Source: Suilimivivens sp964458255 (lineage in GTDB: Bacteria > Bacillota > Clostridia > Lachnospirales > Lachnospiraceae). From it: a stretch of 40,471 bases of DNA. A program made the position numbers and the translations under genes. Below are positions 32,498 to 40,471 of this stretch, one piece after another. Where the stretch lies: contig CAYWHY010000011.1 of assembly GCA_964458255.1 (NCBI GenBank), positions 1-40,471 of the forward strand, written 5' to 3'. A model generated the notes under the pieces. The model was not told where the DNA came from, ran no database searches, and worked only from the letters and a program-made list of their open reading frames with translations. How positions within the stretch are numbered: the stretch's first letter is position 1; every line of letters begins with the position of its first letter.

Positions 32498-33586
32498 ATG
32501 AGCGACATGAAACCTACCAAAAAAATTGTCTTAACCGGCGGCGGTACGGCCGGACATGTAACCCCTAATATTGCATTACTGCCTAAGCTTAAGGAATTAG
32601 AATATGAAATTTCTTATATCGGTTCCTATGACGGAATTGAAAAAAGACTGATTACGGACTTTAATATTCCTTATTACGGTATAGCAACAGGAAAATTCAG
32701 AAGATATCTTGATGTAAAGAACTTAACCGATCCTTTTCGGGTAGTAAAAGGCTTTGCGGAGGCTCGTAAATATTTGAAAAAAATCCGTCCTGATGTTATT
32801 TTTTCCAAAGGCGGTTTTGTCAGCGTTCCCGTAGTGCAGGCAGCAGCTTCTCTGCATATCCCCTGTATTATTCACGAATCTGACATGTCACCGGGACTTG
32901 CCAACAAGCTGTGTATCCCTTCTGCAAAGAAGGTGTGCTGTAATTTTCCTGAAACAGTAGCTATGCTTCCCAAAGAAAAAGCAGTTCTTACAGGTTCTCC
33001 CATCCGTGAAGAACTGACAAAAGGTGATAAATTAGCGGCTCTTGATATGTGTGGTTTTACTGCCAATAAACCTGTTATTTTAGTTATCGGGGGAAGCCTG
33101 GGTGCTGCTTCCGTTAACAAGGCAGTTCGCGAAGCACTTCCCATGCTTTTACAGGATTTCCAGGTGGCACATATCTGCGGCAAAGAAAAAATTGATAACA
33201 TGCTTTTGCATAAAGAAGGTTATATTCAATTTGAATATGTAAAAGCTGAGCTAAAGGATCTTTTTGCTATGGCGGACGTGGTAATTTCCCGTGCCGGTGC
33301 TAATTCCATTTGTGAACTTTTAGCACTGAAAAAGCCTAATCTTCTCGTTCCCCTTTCTGCGGCAAGCAGCAGAGGTGACCAGATTTTAAATGCAAAATCC
33401 TTTGAATCCCAAGGTTTTTCTTTAGTAATTGACGATGATAATTTATCCGCCGAACTTCTTACGGAGAAAGTGACTGAACTGTATTTTAACAGACAATCCT
33501 TTATCGATGCCATGGGCAAAAGTAACCAGCTTAGTTCCATAAATACTATTACAGATTTAATTGAAGAATATGCAAAAAAAGAATAG
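32498..33586 (+). CDS. murG: MurG, lipid II-forming N-acetylglucosaminyltransferase
   Basis: Membrane-peripheral GT28 enzyme that adds GlcNAc to lipid I on the cytoplasmic face, making lipid II for peptidoglycan. Features are GGGTAGHVTPNIAL at the N-terminus, SKGGFVSVPVV, the second-domain GGSLGAASVN, and SRAGANSICELLALKKPNLL with the downstream GDQ that contacts UDP-GlcNAc. AGGAGG lies 5 bases before the ATG at 32498. The longer frame starting at 32408 lies inside the TSCPD gene and is rejected. 362 residues is standard. It lies outside any visible dcw cluster. Confidence 0.95.
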   Translation: MSDMKPTKKIVLTGGGTAGHVTPNIALLPKLKELEYEISYIGSYDGIEKRLITDFNIPYYGIATGKFRRYLDVKNLTDPFRVVKGFAEARKYLKKIRPDVIFSKGGFVSVPVVQAAASLHIPCIIHESDMSPGLANKLCIPSAKKVCCNFPETVAMLPKEKAVLTGSPIREELTKGDKLAALDMCGFTANKPVILVIGGSLGAASVNKAVREALPMLLQDFQVAHICGKEKIDNMLLHKEGYIQFEYVKAELKDLFAMADVVISRAGANSICELLALKKPNLLVPLSAASSRGDQILNAKSFESQGFSLVIDDDNLSAELLTEKVTELYFNRQSFIDAMGKSNQLSSINTITDLIEEYAKKE

Positions 33587-33610
33587 CTCCCAAAAGGGGC
33601 TATTCTTTTT
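33580..33610. terminator. Bidirectional terminator between murG and DUF4358 gene
   Basis: AGAATAGCTCC (33580-33590) pairs with GGGGCTATTCT (33596-33606) around CAAAA, with one G-T pair. T-runs follow on both strands. Both stop codons lie in or next to the stem. Confidence 0.88.
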
Positions 33611-34256
33611 CCCAGCTCATAATTCTCTTTTCAATCACATCAAGCGCCCGCTCATTTTCCTGCTGACAATAAGCAACCATTTCATCTTCTCCCAAGCTTC
33701 CCATCCTCTCAATATCCGCTCCTAATTGCACATAACAAATATAATTTTTAATGACCTCTATCCGGGAAGCAAATACTTTTGCCTTGTTCTGTGGCTGATT
33801 TTCATAAATGTTGAACAAAAGATTCCTGTAATCATTCAGATATCTTTCCACATTTTCCATGTAATCCTCTTTTGCCTCAACAATAATCATCATATCGATT
33901 CCGGCCTCGGAATGTTGATATTCTGCCATAAAGTTTTCATACATATTGGACGAGATGCCGGTTCGTTCCGCTAACTCTTCGTCCGATAAAAGCGTATCCG
34001 GCCAGTAATTATCTCCCAAAATATCTACAACAGCATCCTTGAGTTCCATCATAGGTGTCACGATACGATATTTGCTTCCAACTTGTATCGTGTTTACAGC
34101 ATTATCTTGCTCACCACTGCTTTCACCTACATACGCATGACTGTTTTCCTGCGTACTATTATCCCCGTTGCTACAGCCTGCCATGATTACGGATACTCCT
34201 GTAAAAACTCCCAGGAACGTAATGGACAAGCCGGCTTTTTTTCTGTTTTTCCTCAT
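33600..34256 (-). CDS. DUF4358 family lipoprotein
   Basis: Predicted membrane-anchored surface lipoprotein. The signal peptide has basic RKNRKK, a hydrophobic stretch, and lipobox IMAGC with C28 as the modified residue. A polar linker (SNGDNSTQENSHAY) precedes the ~150-residue helical domain that I recognise as DUF4358 (MIIVEAKEDYMENVERYLNDY). Function unknown. In related genomes DUF4358 proteins sit beside MBOAT acyltransferases, as here, so a part in envelope polymer O-acylation is possible. GGAGG lies about 9 bases before the ATG. Confidence 0.82.
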   Translation of the reverse strand: MRKNRKKAGLSITFLGVFTGVSVIMAGCSNGDNSTQENSHAYVGESSGEQDNAVNTIQVGSKYRIVTPMMELKDAVVDILGDNYWPDTLLSDEELAERTGISSNMYENFMAEYQHSEAGIDMMIIVEAKEDYMENVERYLNDYRNLLFNIYENQPQNKAKVFASRIEVIKNYICYVQLGADIERMGSLGEDEMVAYCQQENERALDVIEKRIMSWEKE

Positions 34257-34301
34257 ACTTTGCCGCCTCCATAACTCTTTTTTCTAAGTATTTCCATTCA
34301 T

Positions 34302-34331
34302 TAGACAAATTATGCCTGTACATGCTATACT
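34302..34331 (+). promoter_or_regulatory. Promoter of the MBOAT unit
   Basis: TAGACA (34302-34307), 18 bases, TATACT (34326-34331). The ATG follows 33 bases later after GGAG. Confidence 0.5.
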
Positions 34332-34364
34332 ATATGGGTATATTTTCGGTTATGGAGAAAAACT

Positions 34365-35864
34365 ATGCTTTTTAATTCGTATATATTTATTTTTTTCTTT
34401 TTACCGGTTGTTTTAGCCGGATGGTATTTCCTGAATTACAAAAAAGCTTATACGACTGCCAAATATTTTCTGGCAGGCATGTCATTATGGTTTTATGGTT
34501 ATTTTAATTTGTATTATCTGACCATTATTGTAATCAGTATTTTGGGAAACTATTTGCTCAGCTTTTTAATGAAGTTTTCTTATACCAGGTTAACTGCACG
34601 AATTGGTCTTATTTCAGGATTATTATTTAATTTCGGATTTTTATTTTATTTTAAATATTATGATTTTTTCTTTGAAAACATTAACACCGTTTTCCATACC
34701 GATTTTGCCTTAAAAAACATTCTGCTTCCTTTAGGTATCAGCTTTTTTACCTTCCAGCAGGTATCTTTTATTGTAGACAGATGCAGCGGAAAAGCGGAGC
34801 ATTATTCCTTTGCAGACTATATTACTTTTGTAACCTTCTTCCCTCAGCTGATTGCGGGACCTATTGTTTTATACAAAGAAATGATGCCTCAGTTTGAGGA
34901 TATTTCAAACCGAAAATTCAATTCGGAAAATTTTGCAAGAGGCATTACCCTTTTTACCATAGGACTTGGCAAAAAGGTACTTCTTGCAGACGTGTTGGCA
35001 ATCATTGTAAATTATGGATTTGCACAGACGGAATTTCTTGATACACCTTCCACTTTGCTGGTAGTGCTTGCGTATACATTTCAGATTTATTTTGATTTCA
35101 GCGGCTACAGCGATATGGCAATGGGTCTTGGCAAAATGTTCAATATTGATCTGCCGATGAACTTCAATTCACCTTACAAGGCATGCTCGGTCAAGGAGCT
35201 CTGGCAGAGATGGCATATGACACTATCCGGATTTTTTGTTCAATATGTATACATCCCTTTAGGCGGCAGCCGTAACGGAAAAGTCAGAACTCTTTTTAAT
35301 ACTTTTATGGTGTTTTTCTTAAGCGGATTGTGGCATGGTGCCAACTGGACATACGTTGCCTGGGGCATTATGCAGGGGCTTTTGGTAATCTGGGATAACC
35401 TTGGAATTGTTGGCATTAAAGGAAGCAATGACAAAGTACCTTCCAAAATTTACATGCCGCGATGGCTTGGCTGGCTGCTTACCTTCTCTTTCTTTAATTT
35501 GTCACTGATTTTCTTTGGCAGCAGCAGCTTAAGTAATGCTTTTCAGATGTTTAAAAATATCCTTTCTTTTCATGAGACCGGTTATATTTTTAAGCTCGTA
35601 CCCAAACTGGATATTCCTGAATTTTATCTGATTAAACAGGTTATTAATCTCACCAGACCGGAGCTTTTGAATTATGCTTACCTTGCATTATTCGTGTTAT
35701 TACTTTTAATCAGTGCCTTTATTATCAGCCGCAGAAATGCAGTGGAAATTGTTTCGGAAAAGCAAACTTTAAGCGGTAAATTTGCTTTGGCTATCACAGT
35801 TTTATTTGTATGGTGCGTAATCTCTTTCTCACAGGTTAGTACATTTATTTACTTTAATTTTTAA
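34365..35864 (+). CDS. MBOAT family O-acyltransferase (AlgI/DltB-like)
   Basis: Polytopic membrane enzyme that carries acyl groups across the membrane for O-acylation of a surface polymer. It has about ten or more helices, the N-terminus LFNSYIFIFFFLPVVLAGWY, the conserved LPLGISFFTFQQVSFIVD, and the MBOAT core WQRWHMTLSGFF with the catalytic His in LSGLWHGANWTY near residue 325. Length 499 is typical of AlgI. Neighbour downstream at 17 bases is an SGNH-like partner. The polymer (exopolysaccharide, teichoic acid or peptidoglycan) is not shown. Confidence 0.93.
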   Translation: MLFNSYIFIFFFLPVVLAGWYFLNYKKAYTTAKYFLAGMSLWFYGYFNLYYLTIIVISILGNYLLSFLMKFSYTRLTARIGLISGLLFNFGFLFYFKYYDFFFENINTVFHTDFALKNILLPLGISFFTFQQVSFIVDRCSGKAEHYSFADYITFVTFFPQLIAGPIVLYKEMMPQFEDISNRKFNSENFARGITLFTIGLGKKVLLADVLAIIVNYGFAQTEFLDTPSTLLVVLAYTFQIYFDFSGYSDMAMGLGKMFNIDLPMNFNSPYKACSVKELWQRWHMTLSGFFVQYVYIPLGGSRNGKVRTLFNTFMVFFLSGLWHGANWTYVAWGIMQGLLVIWDNLGIVGIKGSNDKVPSKIYMPRWLGWLLTFSFFNLSLIFFGSSSLSNAFQMFKNILSFHETGYIFKLVPKLDIPEFYLIKQVINLTRPELLNYAYLALFVLLLLISAFIISRRNAVEIVSEKQTLSGKFALAITVLFVWCVISFSQVSTFIYFNF

Positions 35865-35881
35865 TACAAGGATGAAACTTC

Positions 35882-36955
35882 ATGACTAAAAAATTTTTAA
35901 AATGGTTTATAATCGGAAGCCTCGGGCTATTATTGGCCTGCATGGGACTTGTCATATTGTTTGACCCGTTCTTTCTGTACCACAAACCGCTTCCCGGTTT
36001 AAAAGCCGTCCTAACAGACAAAGAATATCAATGCATAGGCTCACTCAAAACCTTCGATTATGACAGTCTTATTGTAGGTTCCTCTGTTTCGGAAAACTAC
36101 AATAACCGCTGGTTTGATGAGGGTTTTGACTGCACCTCTGTTAAAGCAATACGTTCCTATGGCGCCACTGCCGATTTATGCTATATGCTTGATATTGCTT
36201 TTAAAGAGCATGATATAAAATATGTTTTTTATAATCTGGACCCCTCTGCCCTGTCTGCCGATCCGGTAACTACTTATGAGAGTACAGGCTGTCCCACATA
36301 TTTGTATGATGATAATTACTTTAATGATATACAATATCTGCTGAACAAAGACGTTCTTTTTGAAAAAATTCCTTACCTGATTGCCAATTCCTTTATAGGT
36401 GATTATGATGAAGGAAATTCCTATAACTGGGCTCAGTGGAAGAGCTTCAACGAAGATATGATTTTAGGCTTATATATACGAAAGCCTTCTGTTACGGAAA
36501 TGAAGCCTGTTGACTATTATCAGGAAAATTTAGATGCAAACATTGCACTTTTGACAAAACAGATTACTGCTCATCCGGAAACAGATTTTAAGATTTTTAT
36601 TCCACCTTATTCCATGCTCTGGTGGGATAATATATATCGTACCGGTGAAACAGAAAGTTATCTGTACAATATGGAATATGCCATGGAGCAGCTTTTTATG
36701 TACGACAATGTAGAGCTGTACTTTTTCTTAAATGACAAAGAAGTTGTAACAAACTTAAATAATTATATGGATTTGTTACATTTCTCCCAGGATATTAACG
36801 AATACATTTATCATTGCCTTACAGAAGGCAGCCATCGCGTGATAAAAGAAAATTATAAAGAAATCATGACTGATATGCATGATTTTGCGTATGAAGTGGT
36901 TAATGAACTGATACTTCCTTACGAAGACAGGATTAAAGTAGATATTTACGGATAG
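35882..36955 (+). CDS. Putative SGNH-like O-acyl transferase partner of MBOAT (DltD/AlgX-like)
   Basis: 357-residue protein with one N-terminal anchor (WFIIGSLGLLLACMGLVIL) and an extracellular domain. SLIVGSSVSEN (63-72) fits the block I GxS of SGNH acyl transferases. The C-terminal YMDLLHFS near residue 295 fits the DxxH dyad. Together with the MBOAT gene 17 bases upstream, this suggests that the protein receives the acyl group outside the cell and moves it to a glycan. The overall family is not one I can name with certainty, so the assignment is partly inference. Confidence 0.75.
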   Translation: MTKKFLKWFIIGSLGLLLACMGLVILFDPFFLYHKPLPGLKAVLTDKEYQCIGSLKTFDYDSLIVGSSVSENYNNRWFDEGFDCTSVKAIRSYGATADLCYMLDIAFKEHDIKYVFYNLDPSALSADPVTTYESTGCPTYLYDDNYFNDIQYLLNKDVLFEKIPYLIANSFIGDYDEGNSYNWAQWKSFNEDMILGLYIRKPSVTEMKPVDYYQENLDANIALLTKQITAHPETDFKIFIPPYSMLWWDNIYRTGETESYLYNMEYAMEQLFMYDNVELYFFLNDKEVVTNLNNYMDLLHFSQDINEYIYHCLTEGSHRVIKENYKEIMTDMHDFAYEVVNELILPYEDRIKVDIYG

Positions 36956-37012
36956 AATAGCAATCCGAAATTCAACACATCCCAATTTTTCTTGTTATTT
37001 TAATCTGACAAA

Positions 37013-37690
37013 TTAATCTTCTAACAGTCTAAGTCCGGCTGTATCGGTAACGGGCAGGGAAAATACAATAGCTTTTGCTTCTGATTCCATACCTGCCTGT
37101 TCCATAACCGCTTTCATAATATCATTTTTCTGTTCTTTCTTTGCCACGATGAAGATCATTTCTTTTTCAGCAGCTAATGAAACTCCCATAAACTTTTCTG
37201 CCTGTTCCATTCCGGTTCCCTTAGCGTGAATTACTGTACCTCCATAAGCACCCGCACCTCTGGCCGCATCCATAACAAGCTCAATATATCCCTGGTTGGC
37301 AATTACAACAATAAGTTCATAAATTGTGTTCTTCAAAACTGATTCCTCCTCCTTCTGGAATTCCTGATTTGCTGTTAAAAATTGCAATGTTTTTTTACCA
37401 CCAATACTGCTTAAGGGAATTACAAATGCAATTCCGCCGCCGGGTGCATCTATTTGAAATTTTTTCTGTAAATCCTTTTTGGTACTAAGCCATCTGTTCT
37501 CTTCCAAAACAGTGAAAATTACCGCTTTTTCCGTATCCTCCAAACCGAGATAATCCAATATATCGCCGGACGCTGTTCCTGCTCCTAAAGAAATAAGTAT
37601 TACTTCCAGTCCTTCCTCATCATAAAGCTTTAGAAACTTCTTGCTGAGATTTCTGTTTATAATTGTCGTCATCAAATATAACTTACTCAT
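37013..37690 (-). CDS. Double PII-like protein next to DUF1538 transporter
   Basis: 225 residues, apparently two tandem halves of the PII-like signal fold. The first half (LSKKFLKLYDEEGLEVILIS and the GAGTASGDILDYLGL stretch) and the second (IVVIANQGYIELVMDAARGA, then GAYGGTVIHAKGTG) each have the ferredoxin-like pattern. The second half carries the GxxGGTVIxAxG motif that precedes the T-loop in PII proteins. PII-like proteins sense nucleotides and bind membrane transporters. Placement 26 bases after the DUF1538 gene suggests regulation of that protein. GGAGGGAG precedes the ATG. Confidence 0.8.
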   Translation of the reverse strand: MSKLYLMTTIINRNLSKKFLKLYDEEGLEVILISLGAGTASGDILDYLGLEDTEKAVIFTVLEENRWLSTKKDLQKKFQIDAPGGGIAFVIPLSSIGGKKTLQFLTANQEFQKEEESVLKNTIYELIVVIANQGYIELVMDAARGAGAYGGTVIHAKGTGMEQAEKFMGVSLAAEKEMIFIVAKKEQKNDIMKAVMEQAGMESEAKAIVFSLPVTDTAGLRLLED

Positions 37691-37716
37691 AACTCCCTCC
37701 TAATGCTTCATAATTT

Positions 37717-39249
37717 TTAAAGTTCTATAATTTCCATATCTCCGTAAGTATCAATTGAAACTTGTTCTGCCATAACCTCTTTGTGCAGACGTGCTTCCTT
37801 AATTCTGTAAATCATTCCAAGTATCTGAATGGTAATAAGCGGTGTCATGGCAACCATTGCTACCACACCAAAGGCATCCGCCACGATATTTCCACCAAGT
37901 GCATCACAGGCTCCCATGGCAAACGGTAAAAGAAAAGTCGCCGTCATAGGACCGGATGCCACACCACCTGAGTCAAAAGCAATCGCTGTAAAAATCTTTG
38001 GCACAAAAAATGACAAAATAAGTGCCACCGCATAACCCGGAATCAAAAACCACATAATTGAAATTCCTGTAAGAACCCTTATCATAGCAAGCCCCAAAGA
38101 AACAGAAACACCGACAGATAAACTCATTCCCATAGCCCTGGCAGAAATGGCACCGGAAGTTATCTCCTCTACCTGCTTAGTAAGAACAAATACCGCAGGC
38201 TCCGCCAAAACAATGAAATAACCGATTATCATGCCGATGGGCACTATAATCCAAGCATAAGGAAGGCCTGCTATCACCTGCCCCAAATAATTTCCCGCCG
38301 GCATAAAGCCTACATTTACTCCTGTCAAAAATAAGACCAGACCAATATAGGTGTATACCAAACCAATTAAGATTTTAATTAGTGCCTTCTTTTTAATATC
38401 TCTTGATACCAACTGAAAAACGGCAAAAAATACAACAATCGGTAAAAGAGAAATTACCATCTCTTCCATGTAAGTGGGAAAACTTACGGAAAATAATGAC
38501 CATAGCTCTACGGAATTATCAATATCAGGTATCATCGTCGATGTATAATCCGCACTTTCCGGATGATAAATCATTCCCAAAATAAGTACCGCAAGAATCG
38601 GTCCGATAGAGCATAATGAAACAAGACCAAAACTGTCATCCGTTGCATGTTTATCGCTTCGAATAGCAGAAATACCTATACCGAATGCCATGATAAAAGG
38701 CACTGTCATAGGACCGGTAGTAACACCGCCTGAGTCAAACGCCACAGACAGAAAATCTCTTGGAACAAAATAAGACAAACCAAACACTATCGCATAAAAG
38801 AAAAGCAACATGTGTGAAAGTGCTATTCCAAACAACATACGAAGAAGTGCAACTACCAAAAAGCAACCCACACCCAACGCAACCGCCAATATCAATGTCA
38901 TATTCGGCACAGATGGAACCTGCTCTGCCAACACCTGTAAATCCGGCTCTGAAATCGTAATGATAAATCCCATGGCAAAGCTTATTAAAATCATAATAGG
39001 CAGGTTTCTACTCTTTGTCATAATAGTACCGACTCTTTCACCCATCGGTGTCATGGCAAGCTCCGTACCAACCGAAAAAAACAGCATTCCCACAATCAAT
39101 AACACGGCACCTATCAAAAATGCCAATAAAATACTCGGTGAAATGGGCGCAATTGTAAAGCATAAAAAGAGTACAATTGCAATGATTGGAAATACGGCCT
39201 TTAAAGTTTCATTTAATTTTTCTTTAAATTTAGATCTGTTAAACTGCAA
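37717..39249 (-). CDS. DUF1538 membrane protein with internal duplication
   Basis: 510-residue polytopic membrane protein of unknown function. Two homologous halves are clear. ISEPDLQVLAEQV (99-111) and LAEPAVFVLTKQV (348-360) correspond, as do AFDSGGVTTGPMT (170-182) and AFDSGGVASGPMT (424-436). The repeated acid- and glycine-rich motif lies within hydrophobic helices, as in two-fold-symmetric transporters, so an ion or small-molecule transport role is plausible. The start is TTG with GAAAGGCG about 10 bases upstream. It lies between a GGDEF gene (18-base gap) and a PII-like gene. Confidence 0.88.
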   Translation of the reverse strand: MQFNRSKFKEKLNETLKAVFPIIAIVLFLCFTIAPISPSILLAFLIGAVLLIVGMLFFSVGTELAMTPMGERVGTIMTKSRNLPIMILISFAMGFIITISEPDLQVLAEQVPSVPNMTLILAVALGVGCFLVVALLRMLFGIALSHMLLFFYAIVFGLSYFVPRDFLSVAFDSGGVTTGPMTVPFIMAFGIGISAIRSDKHATDDSFGLVSLCSIGPILAVLILGMIYHPESADYTSTMIPDIDNSVELWSLFSVSFPTYMEEMVISLLPIVVFFAVFQLVSRDIKKKALIKILIGLVYTYIGLVLFLTGVNVGFMPAGNYLGQVIAGLPYAWIIVPIGMIIGYFIVLAEPAVFVLTKQVEEITSGAISARAMGMSLSVGVSVSLGLAMIRVLTGISIMWFLIPGYAVALILSFFVPKIFTAIAFDSGGVASGPMTATFLLPFAMGACDALGGNIVADAFGVVAMVAMTPLITIQILGMIYRIKEARLHKEVMAEQVSIDTYGDMEIIEL

Positions 39250-39267
39250 AATATCAAACGCCTTTCT

Positions 39268-40389
39268 TTAAAAAATAATAATATCTCTACCTTTTTCTTT
39301 ACCTATATAAAGTTTTTGGTCGGCTTCTTTAAGAGTCACATCCAATTCGTCACTAAAATTATACTCTGCCACCCCAAATGTCATGGTAATACTGACAGAA
39401 AAATTTTCCTTTTCTATCTTGGTTTCTTTAATGTGTCTTCTTATTTTTTCCAACTTAATACATGCATCATCACCGTTACAATCAGGGAATAACAATAAGA
39501 ATTCTTCTCCACCCCATCTCGCAACCATATTTTTTTCTTGCATTTCCTCACGGAAAACCTCGGAAATCTGCTTCAAAACCAAATCACCGAAATCATGGCC
39601 GTAATTATCATTCACCCTTTTAAAAAAATCAATATCACAAATACACAAACAAAAGCTTTGATTATACCCTCTATCTTTAATCATGGCATTCATATAATCT
39701 ATAGCTTTCCTTCTGTTAAAAAGACCTGTAAGTGCATCTGTACTTGCCTGTTTCTCCAACTGATTATTATATTCTATCAATTTTCCTTCCATTTCCTGTC
39801 CGTCTTTACTGAAAATGTAGGAAATAATAGATATACCGCCAAAAATAGTGATAGTATTTAACATCTGCAAAAGACTTTCCTCTGCAACGCTAAGTTCCCA
39901 TACAGGGATTCTTTTACTATATAAATAAAAGAGCAGTATTCGCAGTGCACAAATACATACGGCAAAGATTATTTTAGTTATGTTTATCTGGTAACTGGAA
40001 AAGAAATATATAATTACTATTAGTATCAAAAAATGCTGTACACCTATGTTCCAGCCAAAGTAATGTACGAGACATATTACCCACATAACTGTACTTATAA
40101 TAAACAACCATAAAGTTGTCAATGTTTTGTAATGGTAAGAAGATTTAAAAATTCCGATAAAAAGTAAAAAGAAAATCCCATAAAAAAATAAAATTTTTAT
40201 ATCAGAAGACGAAACATCCGCACATATAATCATATTCGCAATAATATACAAAGTATATAAGATAACCAGCATACGGACTACTATAATTACCTTTTTTGAT
40301 TCATTTTTACCACTGGTATCTTTTCCGATATAATTTTTAAACCTTTTTAACCAATTATTCTTTTCACTTTTTTCTTTTATTTTTTCCAT
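39268..40389 (-). CDS. Membrane diguanylate cyclase (GGDEF)
   Basis: The N-terminal ~195 residues hold about six hydrophobic helices of unknown sensor type. A short linker (~200-215) leads to a GGDEF domain (217-373) beginning ASTDALTGLFNRR. The active site is GGEEF (293-297), with CDIDFFKRVND upstream, so cyclic-di-GMP synthesis should be possible. The inhibitory RxxD I-site expected five residues before GGEEF is absent (QEKN in its place). AATAAT-ATG has only a weak GGGG upstream. It is the first gene of a unit with the DUF1538 and PII-like genes. Confidence 0.93.
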   Translation of the reverse strand: MEKIKEKSEKNNWLKRFKNYIGKDTSGKNESKKVIIVVRMLVILYTLYIIANMIICADVSSSDIKILFFYGIFFLLFIGIFKSSYHYKTLTTLWLFIISTVMWVICLVHYFGWNIGVQHFLILIVIIYFFSSYQINITKIIFAVCICALRILLFYLYSKRIPVWELSVAEESLLQMLNTITIFGGISIISYIFSKDGQEMEGKLIEYNNQLEKQASTDALTGLFNRRKAIDYMNAMIKDRGYNQSFCLCICDIDFFKRVNDNYGHDFGDLVLKQISEVFREEMQEKNMVARWGGEEFLLLFPDCNGDDACIKLEKIRRHIKETKIEKENFSVSITMTFGVAEYNFSDELDVTLKEADQKLYIGKEKGRDIIIF

Positions 40390-40416
40390 ATTATTTTCCC
40401 CGACTGCTCACTTTCC

Positions 40417-40425
40417 ATTATACCA
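40417..40425 (-). promoter_or_regulatory. Extended -10 promoter of the GGDEF unit
   Basis: Minus-strand TGG-TATAAT (TATAAT at 40422-40417), an extended -10 element. No good -35 box is present at 16-18 bases upstream. It lies 28 bases before the ATG. Confidence 0.5.
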
Positions 40426-40471
40426 CCAAATTGATAATTTTCTTTGCTTAGGTTAAACTCAGTATTTGCTT

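Noticed and set aside
32872..33540. Leftward frames of 109 and 104 codons inside murG
   Set aside because: They are shadows of murG on the opposite strand.
38810..39271. Rightward 153-codon frame inside the DUF1538 gene
   Set aside because: It is antisense to conserved membrane motifs. No start signal.

Overview
The window reads as chromosome of a low-GC, motile member of the Clostridia, most likely Lachnospiraceae. This placement is inferred from family content and not from a database search. The supporting families are a monoderm Tad/Flp pilus cluster with DUF6382-FHA and DUF5702 proteins, a secondary-type flagellin next to a DUF6240 protein, BofA and a YaaL-like protein, a TSCPD protein, a DUF4358 lipoprotein, a DUF1538 protein and an Mn-riboswitch-controlled mntP. 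No insertion sequence, prophage, CRISPR array or resistance gene was seen. About 37 protein genes, two tRNAs, one riboswitch, many strong sigma-A-type promoters and several intrinsic terminators are supported.

Layout. At 1-460 lie leftward tandem near-consensus promoters (probably feeding an rRNA/tRNA operon beyond the edge) and tRNA-Ser(GCU). At 461-4158 is a leftward metabolic unit: flavodoxin/SCP2 protein, HIT protein, two-subunit class I fumarase and an acyltransferase. At 4222-12864 is a ten-gene leftward Tad pilus operon: tadZ-like, cpaF, tadB, tadC with an external Ig-like insert, Flp pilin, DUF5702 protein, TadE-like protein with paired metal-site motifs, prepilin peptidase, a second TadE-like pseudopilin and the FHA protein. 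At 13165-13958 are bofA and a divergent DUF2508 (YaaL-like) gene. At 13920-18538 is a leftward flagellar unit, DUF6240 protein, flagellin and fliS, possibly read from a sigma-D type promoter embedded before the glgB terminator. At 18625-25426 are tatD and rsmA, then a TPR/acidic-repeat/AAA-like protein and glgB.

At 25496-26563 is a rightward cassette of tRNA-Lys(CUU) followed by a yybP-ykoY Mn riboswitch and mntP. It sits between tatD and a radical SAM gene of a type normally found beside tatD. At 26560-28583 are a B6-type kinase, an ECF S component and the radical SAM gene. Then come pgi (leftward), an aldo/keto reductase (rightward), an unknown membrane protein (leftward), a TSCPD protein with murG (rightward), a DUF4358 lipoprotein (leftward), an MBOAT O-acyltransferase with an SGNH-like partner (rightward), and finally a leftward GGDEF - DUF1538 - double PII-like unit.

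How they work together. The Tad cluster is a self-contained machine for assembling a surface fibre, with ATPase, two membrane platform proteins, peptidase and several pilin-like substrates, and no secretin, as expected for a Gram-positive cell. The flagellar unit looks like an accessory filament locus with its own chaperone. The two units most likely to hold undescribed biology are the GGDEF/DUF1538/PII-like unit, which resembles a nucleotide-regulated transporter, and the TPR/AAA-like protein beside glgB. Several gene starts were moved from the longest ORF because a good ribosome binding site decides the start; these choices are given in each entry.
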